NCBI GenBank assembly: GCA_031291725.1
Contig: JARLIM010000037.1
Coordinates: 88,877 to 152,876 of the forward strand
DNA: 64,000 nt
Origin: Acetobacteraceae bacterium
GTDB taxonomy: Bacteria > Pseudomonadota > Alphaproteobacteria > Acetobacterales > Acetobacteraceae
Reading direction: 5' to 3'
The position numbers were made by a program, and so were the translations under genes. The notes under the pieces are model-generated. The model did no database searches, was not told where the DNA came from, and was given only the letters and a program-made list of their open reading frames with translations. Position 1 is the first letter of the stretch. Each line of letters opens with the position of its first letter. Below are positions 44,457 through 54,098 of the stretch, piece by piece.

Positions 44457-45854
44457 ATGTTGCTGATTCAATCGCTGCCGTTGATCGTGCTTGTCCTGCT
44501 GCTGGCCAGTGGGCGGGTTGGGCCAATATGGTCTTGCGTGGCCGCATTGCTGTGCGCGCTGCCGGCGGCGTGGCTGGGGCTGGCGGACCGATCGCATTTC
44601 GCGGGCTTCCTCGGCCATTCCCTGCTCGAAGGGTTGTGGCTGGCGGCGATTCCGGTGGGAATCATCTGCGCCGGGCTGGTGTTTCACGCAGGAGTCGATC
44701 CCGCCAACGCCGCCGCCAACACCCCCGCGCGGGCGGTGACGGCGGATGTGGCGTTCGATTCGTCGTTTCTGCTCGGCATGTTCACCGAGGCCGCGACCGG
44801 TTTTGGCGTGGGCACGGTGTTTGCCGTCGGTGCGCTCAAGCGTCTCGGGTTGATCGGAGCCCCGGCCGCGGCCATCGGGCTGATGGCGCAGCTGGGCATT
44901 CCCTGGGGTGGATTGGGACCGGGCACCGCCATCGGGGCCGCACTGGCCGGGGTGGATGTGCAGCAAATGTCGCTGCGCAACGCCGAAATCCTCGCGCCCT
45001 CGTTTCTCATGCTGCTGCCGTTGTTCTGGTGGTGGTGCGGCAAGCTGGGATTGCTGACGACAGGGCGCGACCGGATGCGGCAGTTCTGCTGGCTGGCCTT
45101 GCTGGGCGGGCTGCTGATCGGCGGGCATTTCGTGCTGCCCTGGCAGCTCTGCGGGATGATGGCGAGCGGGACGGTGCTCTCCTTGCGCCTGCTGATCGCG
45201 CAGCCGCCGCGCAATGCTGACGATTTCAGCCGCATGGGGCGCTCGGCGTTTCCCTATCTGCTCTTGGCAGGCCTGCTGCTGGCCAGCCAACTTTGGCACA
45301 ACGCCCCTGCCCTGCGCCCTTTCCCAGGCTTGCCGATCTTGGCGCTGAACCATGCGATGGTGTCGATTTGCGTGGCGGCGCTGGTGCTGTTCATCCGTGC
45401 AGGGAAAAGCCCGCTGCTGGCCTGGGCAGCCCTCAAACGCGCCCGCAGGCCGGCCACCGCCCTGCTCGGCTTCGTCGTGCTCGCCCGCGTGCTGGCCAAT
45501 GCGGGCATTCCGGTGGCCTTGGCCTCGGCATTGGTGGCGAGCTTCGGCGCTGCCGCCCCGTTCGCGTCACCGATTCTGGCGGCGATAGCCGGATTCTTCG
45601 CCGGCACCAATGTGGGCGGCAATTCGGCGATGATGCCGTTGCAGGCGGCTCTTGGCCGTGCCTCCGGCCTGGGGCCGCTGGTGCTGCCGGGCATTCAGAA
45701 CGGCACGCTGGCTTTGGTGATCTCGCCGCAACTGACCTCGGTTGCCGCCGGCCTGATGGGCGGAGGGGTGACACCGGCGAAACTCTGGCGGATCATGTGG
45801 CCAGTGGCGCTGGTCGGGCTGATTGCGGGCAGCGTGTCGATCCTGATCGGATGA
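44457..45854 (+). CDS. L-lactate permease (LctP)-family transporter
   Basis: 465-aa inner-membrane protein with about 12 hydrophobic segments. The LctP signatures are visible as FTEAATGFGVGT and ILAAIAGFFAGTNVGGNSAMM. It is shorter than E. coli LldP (about 550 aa). Lactate or another short carboxylate, taken up with protons, is the expected substrate. Its stop overlaps the start of the glycosylase gene by 4 nt. The start codon is not well supported by a ribosome-binding site. Confidence 0.82.
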   Translation: MLLIQSLPLIVLVLLLASGRVGPIWSCVAALLCALPAAWLGLADRSHFAGFLGHSLLEGLWLAAIPVGIICAGLVFHAGVDPANAAANTPARAVTADVAFDSSFLLGMFTEAATGFGVGTVFAVGALKRLGLIGAPAAAIGLMAQLGIPWGGLGPGTAIGAALAGVDVQQMSLRNAEILAPSFLMLLPLFWWWCGKLGLLTTGRDRMRQFCWLALLGGLLIGGHFVLPWQLCGMMASGTVLSLRLLIAQPPRNADDFSRMGRSAFPYLLLAGLLLASQLWHNAPALRPFPGLPILALNHAMVSICVAALVLFIRAGKSPLLAWAALKRARRPATALLGFVVLARVLANAGIPVALASALVASFGAAAPFASPILAAIAGFFAGTNVGGNSAMMPLQAALGRASGLGPLVLPGIQNGTLALVISPQLTSVAAGLMGGGVTPAKLWRIMWPVALVGLIAGSVSILIG

Positions 45855-46480
45855 CCATGTTCAGCGAAGCCGAAGCCCATCTCTCCGCCGTCTGCCCGCA
45901 ATTCGCGGCCCTGATCGCACGGATTGGACCGCGCGTTCTGCCGCCGGATGACGGGCGTTCGCCCTATGCCCGTCTGGTGCGGGCCATCGCCCATCAGCAG
46001 CTCAATGGCCGTGCGGCCGAGATCATTTTCGGTCGCTTCCTGGCCTTGTTCCCCGACGATGATTTTCCGCACCCCGATCACATCCTCGCGCAATCAGACG
46101 AAACCCTGCGCAAGGTTGGCTTCAGCTTCGGCAAAATCGCCGCCATCCGCGACATCGCCGCCAAAACGCTCTCCGGCGTGGTGCCGGACCATGCGGAACT
46201 CGCCACTTTGTCCGACGAAGACGCCATCGCCCGTCTTGTGGTGCTGCGCGGCGTGGGGCGGTGGACGGTGGAGATGCTGCTGATGAATATCGGCAGGCCC
46301 GACATTCTGCCGGTCGATGATTTCGGCGTGCGTGAGGGCTATCGCATTCTGCACGGCTTGGAGGCGCAGCCGAAGCCGAAGGCGCTGGCAGCAATCGGCC
46401 TGCCTTGGGCCCCGCATCGCTCCACCGCCGCGTGGTATCTCTGGCGGGCGGCGGATGAGCATAAGCGGATCAAGCCATAA
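45851..46480 (+). CDS. DNA-3-methyladenine glycosylase II (AlkA-like, HhH-GPD)
   Basis: 209 aa. Removes alkylated purines. The helix-hairpin-helix is LRGVGRWTVEMLLM and the catalytic Asp is in ILPVDDFGVREGY. It lacks the N-terminal domain of E. coli AlkA, so it is the short form. ATG 45851 (ATGA overlap with the permease) is chosen; the much longer open frame from 45293 is an overprint of the permease gene. Confidence 0.92.
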   Translation: MTMFSEAEAHLSAVCPQFAALIARIGPRVLPPDDGRSPYARLVRAIAHQQLNGRAAEIIFGRFLALFPDDDFPHPDHILAQSDETLRKVGFSFGKIAAIRDIAAKTLSGVVPDHAELATLSDEDAIARLVVLRGVGRWTVEMLLMNIGRPDILPVDDFGVREGYRILHGLEAQPKPKALAAIGLPWAPHRSTAAWYLWRAADEHKRIKP

Positions 46481-47228
46481 AGGCGTCCACCAGCGAGACG
46501 AAGCCTTCCGGGTTGTCGGCATGCAGCCAATGCCCGGCATTCTTCAGCACGGCAAAACGGGCGGCGGGAAAGAGTTCGCGGATGATCGCGCGATGTTCGG
46601 GTCGGATGTAGTCCGAGCGCGCGCCGGAGACGAACAGAACCTGACCGAGATACGCGCCCTCATCCAAATCCGGCCAGCCTTCGATCAGCGGTAAGGCATT
46701 GGTGATTGCCTCCAGCCCGATGCGCCAACTCGGCTCTGTCCCAAAACGCAGATTTTGCAGCAGGAACGCCCGCACGCCGGGATTGTCCACCGTCGCCGCC
46801 AGAAAGCGATCGGCCGCGATGCGAGTGAGATCGGCCGACAGCGCCATCGCCGCCATCGCATTGGCATAGCCGCGGAACAGCGGCGGATAGATCGCCGGTG
46901 CGATATCGGCCACCAGCAGGCGCGACACCGCCCCGGGTGCTTCCAAGGCCGCCGCCATCGCCACCTTGCCACCCATGGAATGCCCCACCAACGCACAGGG
47001 CAGCGCATTGCGTGCGCGCAGCGTTTCCAGCACATCCTCGGCCATCGCCGGATAGGACATGAACGGCGCGTGCGGGCTGGTGCCGTGGTTGCGCAGATCG
47101 AGCGCGATCACCCGGTAGCGCTCGGCCAAACGCTTTTGCACCGTGCCGAAATTCGCCGCCGAGCCGAACAGGCCATGCAGCAGGGCCACTGGCGGGCCGG
47201 AGCCGAGTTCGGTGCCGTTGAGAATCAC
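46470..47228 (-). CDS. Alpha/beta hydrolase
   Basis: 252 aa. LLHGLFGSAANF (oxyanion), nucleophile GHSMGG, and the C-terminal catalytic His in NAGHWLHADNPEGF; resembles YbfF/esterase-type hydrolases. GTG 47228 overlaps the upstream gene's stop (GTGA). The upstream in-frame ATG 44 codons earlier would lie inside the oxidoreductase gene and is rejected. It overlaps the glycosylase 3' end by 11 bp, convergent. Confidence 0.87.
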   Translation of the reverse strand: MILNGTELGSGPPVALLHGLFGSAANFGTVQKRLAERYRVIALDLRNHGTSPHAPFMSYPAMAEDVLETLRARNALPCALVGHSMGGKVAMAAALEAPGAVSRLLVADIAPAIYPPLFRGYANAMAAMALSADLTRIAADRFLAATVDNPGVRAFLLQNLRFGTEPSWRIGLEAITNALPLIEGWPDLDEGAYLGQVLFVSGARSDYIRPEHRAIIRELFPAARFAVLKNAGHWLHADNPEGFVSLVDAFMA

Positions 47229-48226
47229 GCGCCCAGATCCAGCACGATCTTGCCGATATGGGTGCTGCTCTCCATCAGACGATGTGCGTCGGCCACCTGG
47301 GCGAACGGGAAGACCGCATGCACCGGTGGCAGGCAGCGCCCTGCGTCGAGCACCGGCCACACTTTCGCCCGCAACTCCGCCGCAATCGCCGCCTTCTGCG
47401 CGTTGGAGCGGGCGCGCATGGTTGAGCCGGTGACGGTCAGGCGGCGCAGCATGATCGGCGTGAGGTCGAATTCCGCAATCTTGGAGCCTTGCAGGAAGGC
47501 GATCTGCACCAGCCGCCCTTCCAGCGCGAGGCTGCGGATGTTGCGGGCGAAATATGGGGCGCCGACCATGTCGAGAATCACATCCACGCCACGCTTGTCG
47601 GTGGCGGTGCGGATTTCTTCGACAAAATCCTGCGTGCGATAATTAAAAGCCGCCTTCGCCCCCAGCGCCACGCAAGCGGCCACTTTCTCGTCCGAACCGG
47701 CGGTAGCGTACGAGATCGCGCCGAATTCACGGGCGAGAAGCAGGGCCGTGGCCCCAATGCCGGATGAGCCGCCATGCACCAGGAAGCTCTCACCGGCCTT
47801 GAGCTTGCCCATGATGAACACGTTGGCAAACACCGTGAACATCGTCTCGGGCAGGCTTGCAGCCACCACGGCCGTGACATTCTTCGGCCACGGCAGACAT
47901 TGCGTGGCCGGCACGGCGCAGTATTCGGCATAGGCGCCGCCATTGGCCAACGCGGTCACCCGGTCGCCAATCGCAAAGCCAGTCACCTCGGCCCCGATGG
48001 CGGCCACTTCGCCCGCGCATTCCAGACCGAGCACCGGATTGGCCCCCGGCGGCGGCGGATAGAGGCCCGAGCGTTGCAACACATCAGGGCGGTTCACACC
48101 CACCGCCTGCACGCGGATGAGCAGTTCATCCGGGCGCAGATCGGGCAGCGGCCCGGTGGCGATGGACATCAATTCCGCCCCGCCGTCGCGGTGCGCGACA
48201 TATCGCATCGTGGTGGGCAGGGTCAT
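47225..48226 (-). CDS. NAD(P)H:quinone oxidoreductase (zeta-crystallin-like)
   Basis: 333 aa of the zinc-free medium-chain dehydrogenase family. ALANGGAYAEYCAVPA and the nucleotide loop HGGSSGIG are characteristic of the PIG3-like quinone oxidoreductase group. ATG 48226 has GAGGAA upstream. Coupled to the alpha/beta hydrolase. Confidence 0.88.
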   Translation of the reverse strand: MTLPTTMRYVAHRDGGAELMSIATGPLPDLRPDELLIRVQAVGVNRPDVLQRSGLYPPPPGANPVLGLECAGEVAAIGAEVTGFAIGDRVTALANGGAYAEYCAVPATQCLPWPKNVTAVVAASLPETMFTVFANVFIMGKLKAGESFLVHGGSSGIGATALLLAREFGAISYATAGSDEKVAACVALGAKAAFNYRTQDFVEEIRTATDKRGVDVILDMVGAPYFARNIRSLALEGRLVQIAFLQGSKIAEFDLTPIMLRRLTVTGSTMRARSNAQKAAIAAELRAKVWPVLDAGRCLPPVHAVFPFAQVADAHRLMESSTHIGKIVLDLGA

Positions 48227-48424
48227 GGGATTGGTTCCTCGGGCGAATATCCGCGCATCAATCTTCCGCTCACGCCGCAGCGTCAAGCATCTGGGTCAAA
48301 CTCGGGGCCTGGATGTGATGAGATCCCCGGAATAGCAGCCATCCGCCCCGCCACCTCCATTGCCCTTACCGTCATGCTGGACAAGGATTGCAATTGAAAC
48401 CAGCTTCATCGCCACGGGGCATGC

Positions 48425-50164
48425 ATGCGCGATCCATCCAGCCGTCACGACATCGACCCCATCGAAGCCGCCCTGTTCCGCAACGCCATCGTGGCGTTGG
48501 CCGACGAGATGGCGCTGACGATCTATCGCACCGCCTATTCCGGCGTGCTGAAGAACATCATGGATTTCAGCACCGCGATCTGCGACGCGCAGGGGCGTCT
48601 GGTGGCGCAAGGCATGTCCCTGCCCGGCCACCTCGCCTCCATTCCCGTCGCCCTGCAAGCCTGCCTGCGCCATTTCGGCGATGACATCGCGCCAGACGAC
48701 GTGCTGACGATGAATGATCCGTATGAAGGCGGCATGCATCTGCCGGATATTTTCGTCTTCCGCCCCTATTTCAGCCAAGGCCGCGTGCTGGCCTGGGCCG
48801 CCACCGTCTGCCACCACACCGATGTCGGCGGCCGCGTGCCGGGATCGAACGCCTCGGACAGCACCGAGATTTTCGCCGAGGGGCTGCGTCTGCCGCCGCT
48901 CAAGCTGCACGACAAAGGCGTGCCCAACGCCACGCTGATGCGGATTATCGAGCGCAATGTGCGATTGCCGGATCGGGTGATGGGCGATCTGCGCGCGCAA
49001 CTGGCCGCCGGAGAAATCGCGCTGCGCGGGCTTGCCGAACTCGAACGCCGCCACGGCCATGATGGGCTGGGTGCGCTGCTCGACGAGACGATGGCGTATT
49101 CCGAACGCCTCACCCGCCACGCACTCCTCGAACTGCCCGATGGCGAGGCGACATTCATCGATTGGATCGACGACGACCAGATCGACGCCGATGTGCCGAT
49201 CAAACTTGTCTGCACTGTGCGCAAGCATGGCGAGCGGATGGTGTTCGATTGGACGGGCTCCAACCCGCAGGTGAAGGGGGCGATCAACAACACCTGGAGC
49301 TACACCGCCGGCGCCAGCTACTGTGCTGCCAAATGCGTGCTCTCCACCAATATGCCCAACAATGACGGAGTGTTTCGCGCCATCGAGGTGATAGCACCCG
49401 CCGGCACCATCATGAACGCCCTGCCGCCCGCCGCCTGTGCGGCACGGGGCTTAACCGGCTTTCGCGCCGCCGACTGCGCCTTCGGTGCCTTGGCCCAACT
49501 TTATCCCGATCTGGTCTTCGCAGGCTCCGACGGCGGCAACACCGGTGTGACCATCGGCGGCACCGGCGCCGATCGCAGGCCGTTCATCTATGTCGATTTC
49601 CTCTCCGGCGCCTGGGGTGGCAGACCCACTCGGGATGGTCTGGACGGCAACACCAACATGTTCGCCAACATGGCCAGCTTTTCCATCGAAGCCATCGAGA
49701 GCGACAACCCGCTGGAAGTGCTGGATTACGAAATGGTGCCAGACACGGCTGGCCCAGGCCGGTATCGCGGCGGTCTGTCGCTGCGGCGGACATGGCGGCT
49801 GTTGGAGGATGAGGCGATTCTGCAGGTGCGGGCCGATCGTCACACCCATCGGCCCTATGGCCTGCAGGGCGGCGGCGAGGGGGCGGCGAGCCGGAATATC
49901 CTCAATCCGGGACAGGCCAGCGAACGCGAGTTGCGCGCCAAGCTGACGATGACGCTCAAACGCGGTGATGTGTTTCGCCATCAGCTGCCCGGTGCCGGTG
50001 GCTGGGGCGATCCGTTGCTGCGCGATCCGGCGGCGGTGGCGCAGGATCTGCGCCTGGGCAAGATCACCCCCGCGGGGGCGTTGCGCGATTATGGCGTGGT
50101 CGTCCGCGACGGCACAATCGACCTTGCCGCCACCGAATCCGAACGCCGGAGCCGCACGCGATGA
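48425..50164 (+). CDS. Hydantoinase B/5-oxoprolinase beta-type subunit (HyuB)
   Basis: 579 aa. Family blocks include MALTIYRTAYSGVLKNIMDFS, NDPYEGGMHLPD, HHTDVGGRVPGS, and a C-terminal GAGGWGDPLLRDP. With HyuA it forms ATP-dependent enzymes acting on hydantoins, oxoproline, or acetone/acetophenone-type substrates. The partner HyuA follows with a 4-nt overlap. The lack of a third small subunit argues against acetone carboxylase. Exact substrate unknown. Confidence 0.88.
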   Translation: MRDPSSRHDIDPIEAALFRNAIVALADEMALTIYRTAYSGVLKNIMDFSTAICDAQGRLVAQGMSLPGHLASIPVALQACLRHFGDDIAPDDVLTMNDPYEGGMHLPDIFVFRPYFSQGRVLAWAATVCHHTDVGGRVPGSNASDSTEIFAEGLRLPPLKLHDKGVPNATLMRIIERNVRLPDRVMGDLRAQLAAGEIALRGLAELERRHGHDGLGALLDETMAYSERLTRHALLELPDGEATFIDWIDDDQIDADVPIKLVCTVRKHGERMVFDWTGSNPQVKGAINNTWSYTAGASYCAAKCVLSTNMPNNDGVFRAIEVIAPAGTIMNALPPAACAARGLTGFRAADCAFGALAQLYPDLVFAGSDGGNTGVTIGGTGADRRPFIYVDFLSGAWGGRPTRDGLDGNTNMFANMASFSIEAIESDNPLEVLDYEMVPDTAGPGRYRGGLSLRRTWRLLEDEAILQVRADRHTHRPYGLQGGGEGAASRNILNPGQASERELRAKLTMTLKRGDVFRHQLPGAGGWGDPLLRDPAAVAQDLRLGKITPAGALRDYGVVVRDGTIDLAATESERRSRTR

Positions 50165-52227
50165 AACTGCGCATTGGAATCGACATCGGCGGCACCTTCA
50201 CCGATCTGGTGGCTATCGCCGAGGATGGCAGCGTGCATCGCCTCAAACTGCCCTCCACCCCGCATGATTATGCCGAGGGCGTGGTCACTGGGGCGGCTGC
50301 ATTGCTGGCGGCCACGGGGGGTGAGGCCGATGAAATCCTGCACGCCACCACCATCGGCTCCAACGCCATTCTGGAGCGCAAAACCGCCCGCACGGCGCTG
50401 ATCACCACCAAGGGCTTCCGCGACGTGCTGGAAATCCGCGATCTGCGGATGCCGCGACTGTATGACATCGACTGGACCAAGCCCGCGCCGCTGGTGCCAC
50501 GCGATCTCCGCCTGGAAATCGACGAAAAGCTGCGTCCCGATGGCAGCGTCATCCGCCCGCTCGACACAACGGCCCTTGCCGCCATCATCGACACCCTCAA
50601 ACGCGAGGGTGTGGAGTCGTTGGCGATCTGCTTGCTGCACAGCTACGCCAACCCGGCGCATGAGCAGGCGGTGGCCGAGGCCATTCGTGCGGCCCTGCCC
50701 GATCTGCCGATCAGCCTGAGCAGCGATATCCTGCCGGAAGCGGGTGAATATCCGCGCAGTTCCACCACGGTGGTCAATGCCGCCATTCAGCCGGTGGTGC
50801 GCGCTTATCTCGCCCGGCTGCAACAGGGGCTGGCCGATGCGGGCACCCACGCGCCGGTGATGCTGATGCAATCCAATGGCGGCCTTGCCAGTGCCGACAA
50901 CGCCGCGCGCTTCCCGGCCCGCATCGTCGAATCCGGCCCGGCAGCCGGTGTGGTGGGAGCGGCCGCCCTCGCGCGCCGTCTGGAAGAGCCGCTCGTCGTC
51001 ACCTTCGACATGGGTGGCACCACGGCCAAAGCGGGCATGGTGGAGCATGGCGCGGTGTCGCGTTCGGAGCAGATGGAAGTCGGCGGCGGGGTGATCGCGG
51101 GGGCGCGTTTGCTGGTTGGCGGCGGCACGTTGCTCAAATTGCCGACCATCGATCTGGCCGAGATCGGCGCGGGCGGTGGCTCGATGTGTCGCATCGACCC
51201 AGCGGGTGCCCCGGTCGTCGGCCCCGAATCGGCGGGCGCTGCCCCCGGCCCGGTGTGTTACGGCACGGGTGGCGTGTGGCCGACGATCACCGATTGCAAT
51301 CTCGTTCTCGGCTATCTCGATCCGGCTGGGCTTGCGGGCGGTGTGATGAAGCTCGATCATGCGGCGGCGGAGGCAGCGATTGCCCGGCATCTGGCTGCCC
51401 CGCTCGGCATGAGCGTGCCGGAGGCTGCGATGGGGATGCGGCGGATTGCCGCCTCCACCATGATGCGTGCCATTCGCGCCGTCTCGGTGGAACGCGGGCG
51501 CGATGTGCGGGCGGCGACGCTGATGGCATTCGGCGGCAACGGCCCGCTCTTTGCCGCCGCGATGGCCGAAGACTTAGGCATTTCACGGATTCTGGTGCCG
51601 CCCATGCCCGGCCTGTTCAGCGCCTTCGGTCTGCTGCTCGCCGAGACCGAGCATCACATCACCCGTGGCTGGCGCCGTCGCGTCTCGCCCGCCATCGTGG
51701 CGGAGTTGCAGGCAGCGCTCGAGTCGCTGATCGGCGAAGGCCACGCCTTGCTGGCCCAGGATGGCTTCCCGGCCACGCATCGCCGTCTGCGATTGCAGGC
51801 GATGGTGCGCTATGTCGGGCAGTCGAGCGAGATTCAGGTGGCGTTTGCCGCGACCGATGCCGTCCAATTGATTGAAGAATTGCCGGGCCTGTTCGAAGCC
51901 GCCCATCGCGGCGTGTACGGCTTTGCCGCCCCGCGCAGCGAGCCGATCGAGGTGATCAGCCTCGGCACCGTCGCCACCGGCATGCCGTCCACCCCGCGCC
52001 TGCCCGACCACATGCCACCGCACAGCCTGACGCCGCAGCCGTCACGCCGTGCGTGGTTCGACCGGATCGGTTTTCTGCAAACCCCCATCGTCTCGCGTGC
52101 CGCTTTGGCCGCTGGCAGCATCCAGGGACCGCTGATTGTGCAGGAATACGATGCAACAACCTTGATTCTGCCGGAATGGAATGCCGCCTGCGATATGTTC
52201 GGCAATATGATGATCAATCGATCGTGA
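50161..52227 (+). CDS. Hydantoinase A/5-oxoprolinase alpha-type subunit (HyuA)
   Basis: 688 aa, ASKHA-type ATPase. GIDIGGTFTD at the N terminus, ATTIGSNAILERK, SSDILPEAGEYPR, GPAAGVVGAA, TFDMGGTTAK and GAGGGSMCRID are all family motifs. Works with HyuB. The C-terminal region is of normal size. Confidence 0.9.
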   Translation: MKLRIGIDIGGTFTDLVAIAEDGSVHRLKLPSTPHDYAEGVVTGAAALLAATGGEADEILHATTIGSNAILERKTARTALITTKGFRDVLEIRDLRMPRLYDIDWTKPAPLVPRDLRLEIDEKLRPDGSVIRPLDTTALAAIIDTLKREGVESLAICLLHSYANPAHEQAVAEAIRAALPDLPISLSSDILPEAGEYPRSSTTVVNAAIQPVVRAYLARLQQGLADAGTHAPVMLMQSNGGLASADNAARFPARIVESGPAAGVVGAAALARRLEEPLVVTFDMGGTTAKAGMVEHGAVSRSEQMEVGGGVIAGARLLVGGGTLLKLPTIDLAEIGAGGGSMCRIDPAGAPVVGPESAGAAPGPVCYGTGGVWPTITDCNLVLGYLDPAGLAGGVMKLDHAAAEAAIARHLAAPLGMSVPEAAMGMRRIAASTMMRAIRAVSVERGRDVRAATLMAFGGNGPLFAAAMAEDLGISRILVPPMPGLFSAFGLLLAETEHHITRGWRRRVSPAIVAELQAALESLIGEGHALLAQDGFPATHRRLRLQAMVRYVGQSSEIQVAFAATDAVQLIEELPGLFEAAHRGVYGFAAPRSEPIEVISLGTVATGMPSTPRLPDHMPPHSLTPQPSRRAWFDRIGFLQTPIVSRAALAAGSIQGPLIVQEYDATTLILPEWNAACDMFGNMMINRS

Positions 52228-52414
52228 AAACGTCATGATAGGTGTCGCAACTGCAGGTGTCGGAGTGGCCACATTATCACAAATCGTATAGTCCACTCAT
52301 CGTCTGAAATGAGAAGCGACGGTTGCAGTCTCATCGTTCTGTCGCACGTCAGCTTCCAACAGGCGCAGCTGCCTCGGGGTTATCCCATCCCGGCGGTTTG
52401 GGCGGAGGAACATA

Positions 52415-52972
52415 ATGTTCAGCCTGGTATTCACCCGGCGGTTTTCGATGGCGCATCGTTTGATTGCGGGCACATCGGCAAAATGTGCGACCCCACATGG
52501 GCACAACGAATTTGTCACCGTCCGCATTCAGGCCACCGAGCCGCAGCGATTGGATGGGCGTGTGAATATGGTCGAGACCTTCGAGCGGGCGAAATCGACG
52601 TGGCATCGCTGGATCGATGAGCATGTCGATCACTGCCTACAACTCTCCGATTCGGATCCGCTGCTCGATTGGTTCCGTGCCCATGAGCCGGACAAACTCG
52701 GACGCATCCTGATCACACCGGGCGATCCGACAACGGAAATGCTGGCGGCCTGCATGATGGCCAAGCTCAACGCCCTGCTTGACGCCGATGGCGGCAGGCT
52801 GCGCTGTGCGCATATCCAGATCGAAGAGACGCCGACCAACACCGTCAGCTTCGAGGGCGATCCGCTGAGCGTTCTGCCGACAGCGACATCCGCCGGCGCG
52901 TGGTGGTTGCGCGCCGACATGTCGATCAATGATTTGACTATCCCGGCCAGGACCTTGGCGCGGGTGGGCTGA
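52415..52972 (+). CDS. 6-pyruvoyl-tetrahydropterin synthase/QueD-like protein
   Basis: 185-aa T-fold protein. Zinc ligands are His14 (MAHRL) and His28/His30 (PHGHNEF); Cys24 (KCATPHGH) takes the place of the catalytic Cys, and ETPTN holds the pterin-anchoring Glu. It is longer than E. coli QueD (about 120 aa) because of inserts and a C-terminal extension. ATG 52415 has GGAGG upstream. No queC, queE or folE is nearby. Its 3' end overlaps the convergent LacI gene by 35 bp. Confidence 0.78.
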   Translation: MFSLVFTRRFSMAHRLIAGTSAKCATPHGHNEFVTVRIQATEPQRLDGRVNMVETFERAKSTWHRWIDEHVDHCLQLSDSDPLLDWFRAHEPDKLGRILITPGDPTTEMLAACMMAKLNALLDADGGRLRCAHIQIEETPTNTVSFEGDPLSVLPTATSAGAWWLRADMSINDLTIPARTLARVG

Positions 52973-54023
52973 ACGGCGGCGCGGTTGAGCCGCGCACCAC
53001 CAAAGTGGGCTTTGTCACCAGTTGCACCGCGCGTGGCTCCATGCCCGGCGGTGAGCCGAGCCAATCGAGCAACAACGCTGCTGCCTTCTCGCCCAAAGCC
53101 AACGGATCGATGCGGATCGTGGTCAGCGGCGGGGCCACCATATCCACCAGCGGCATATCATTATGGCCGACGATGGAGACATCCTGCGGACAGGACAGCC
53201 CTAGCCCCGCCATCGCCCGATACGCCCCCAGCGCCAAAAGATCGTTGGAGGCGGCAATCGCGGTGACGGCAAAGCTGTCGAGCAACTCCGCCGCGGCCAT
53301 AGCACCCGCCCCGCGCTGATAGGCTCCGGCCGTTACGATGGCATCGACCTCCAGCCCCAGCGTGCGCATCGCCGCTTCAAACCCGGCCCGGCGACGCACG
53401 CCGGTGGATAGATGCGCGGGCCCGGCTACATGGCCGATGCGGCGATGGCCGAGCGAGAATAAATGTTCCACCGCCAGACGCATGCCCTCGAAATCGTCGG
53501 ACACCACCGAAGGCAGTCGGGCGGCACGTTCGGCGCGGTTGACGAGCACGGCGGGAATGTCCTGCTGCACGCACATCGCCACAATCGGGTCATCCTCGGC
53601 GGATGTCGCCAAAATTAACCCATCCACCCGCCGCCCGATCAATTGCTCGGCCACACCCAATTGGCGCGCCGGATCGTTGCCGGCATTGGCGACCAGCGCG
53701 CTGTAGCCCTGACGAGCCAAGGCGGTTTCGACACCCTGTAAAATGGGGGCGAAAATCGGGTTGATGATGTCTGGCACCATCACGCCGATCAGATTTGTGC
53801 GACCGGTGCGCAAGGAAGCCGCCAGGTCATCCCGACGATAGCCGAGCGCCCGCGCCGCCTCTTCAATGCGAGCAACCGCCTCGGCTGCCACCAGATGACG
53901 CGTGGCCGGGTTCAGGGCGCGGGACGCCGTGGAGCGATGCACGGATGCCGCGTCGGCAACCGCCTGCAAGTCCACCCGAACACGTGGACCCAACTCCATT
54001 CCCATTGGCTCCGTTGACGTCAT
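52938..54023 (-). CDS. LacI-family transcriptional repressor
   Basis: 361 aa. N-terminal helix-turn-helix VDLQAVADAASVHRSTASRALN with the hinge helix region DDLAASLRTGRTNLIGV, then a periplasmic-binding-protein fold with PDIINPIFAPILQGVE. It is divergent from the dioxygenase cluster, which it presumably controls. AGGAGG precedes ATG. The C-terminal tail is Pro-rich and covers the end of the PTPS-like gene. Confidence 0.9.
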   Translation of the reverse strand: MTSTEPMGMELGPRVRVDLQAVADAASVHRSTASRALNPATRHLVAAEAVARIEEAARALGYRRDDLAASLRTGRTNLIGVMVPDIINPIFAPILQGVETALARQGYSALVANAGNDPARQLGVAEQLIGRRVDGLILATSAEDDPIVAMCVQQDIPAVLVNRAERAARLPSVVSDDFEGMRLAVEHLFSLGHRRIGHVAGPAHLSTGVRRRAGFEAAMRTLGLEVDAIVTAGAYQRGAGAMAAAELLDSFAVTAIAASNDLLALGAYRAMAGLGLSCPQDVSIVGHNDMPLVDMVAPPLTTIRIDPLALGEKAAALLLDWLGSPPGMEPRAVQLVTKPTLVVRGSTAPPFSPPAPRSWPG

Positions 54024-54098
54024 GTGCCTCCTGGCCTACTCTTATCACAATCGATTGCAAAAGCATCATTGGCGGAACAAACCGCAGGGGAACGTACG

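Noticed and set aside
45293..45850. Long N-terminal extension of the AlkA-like protein
   Set aside because: It overprints the permease in another frame; the ATG overlapping the permease stop starts the glycosylase family region.
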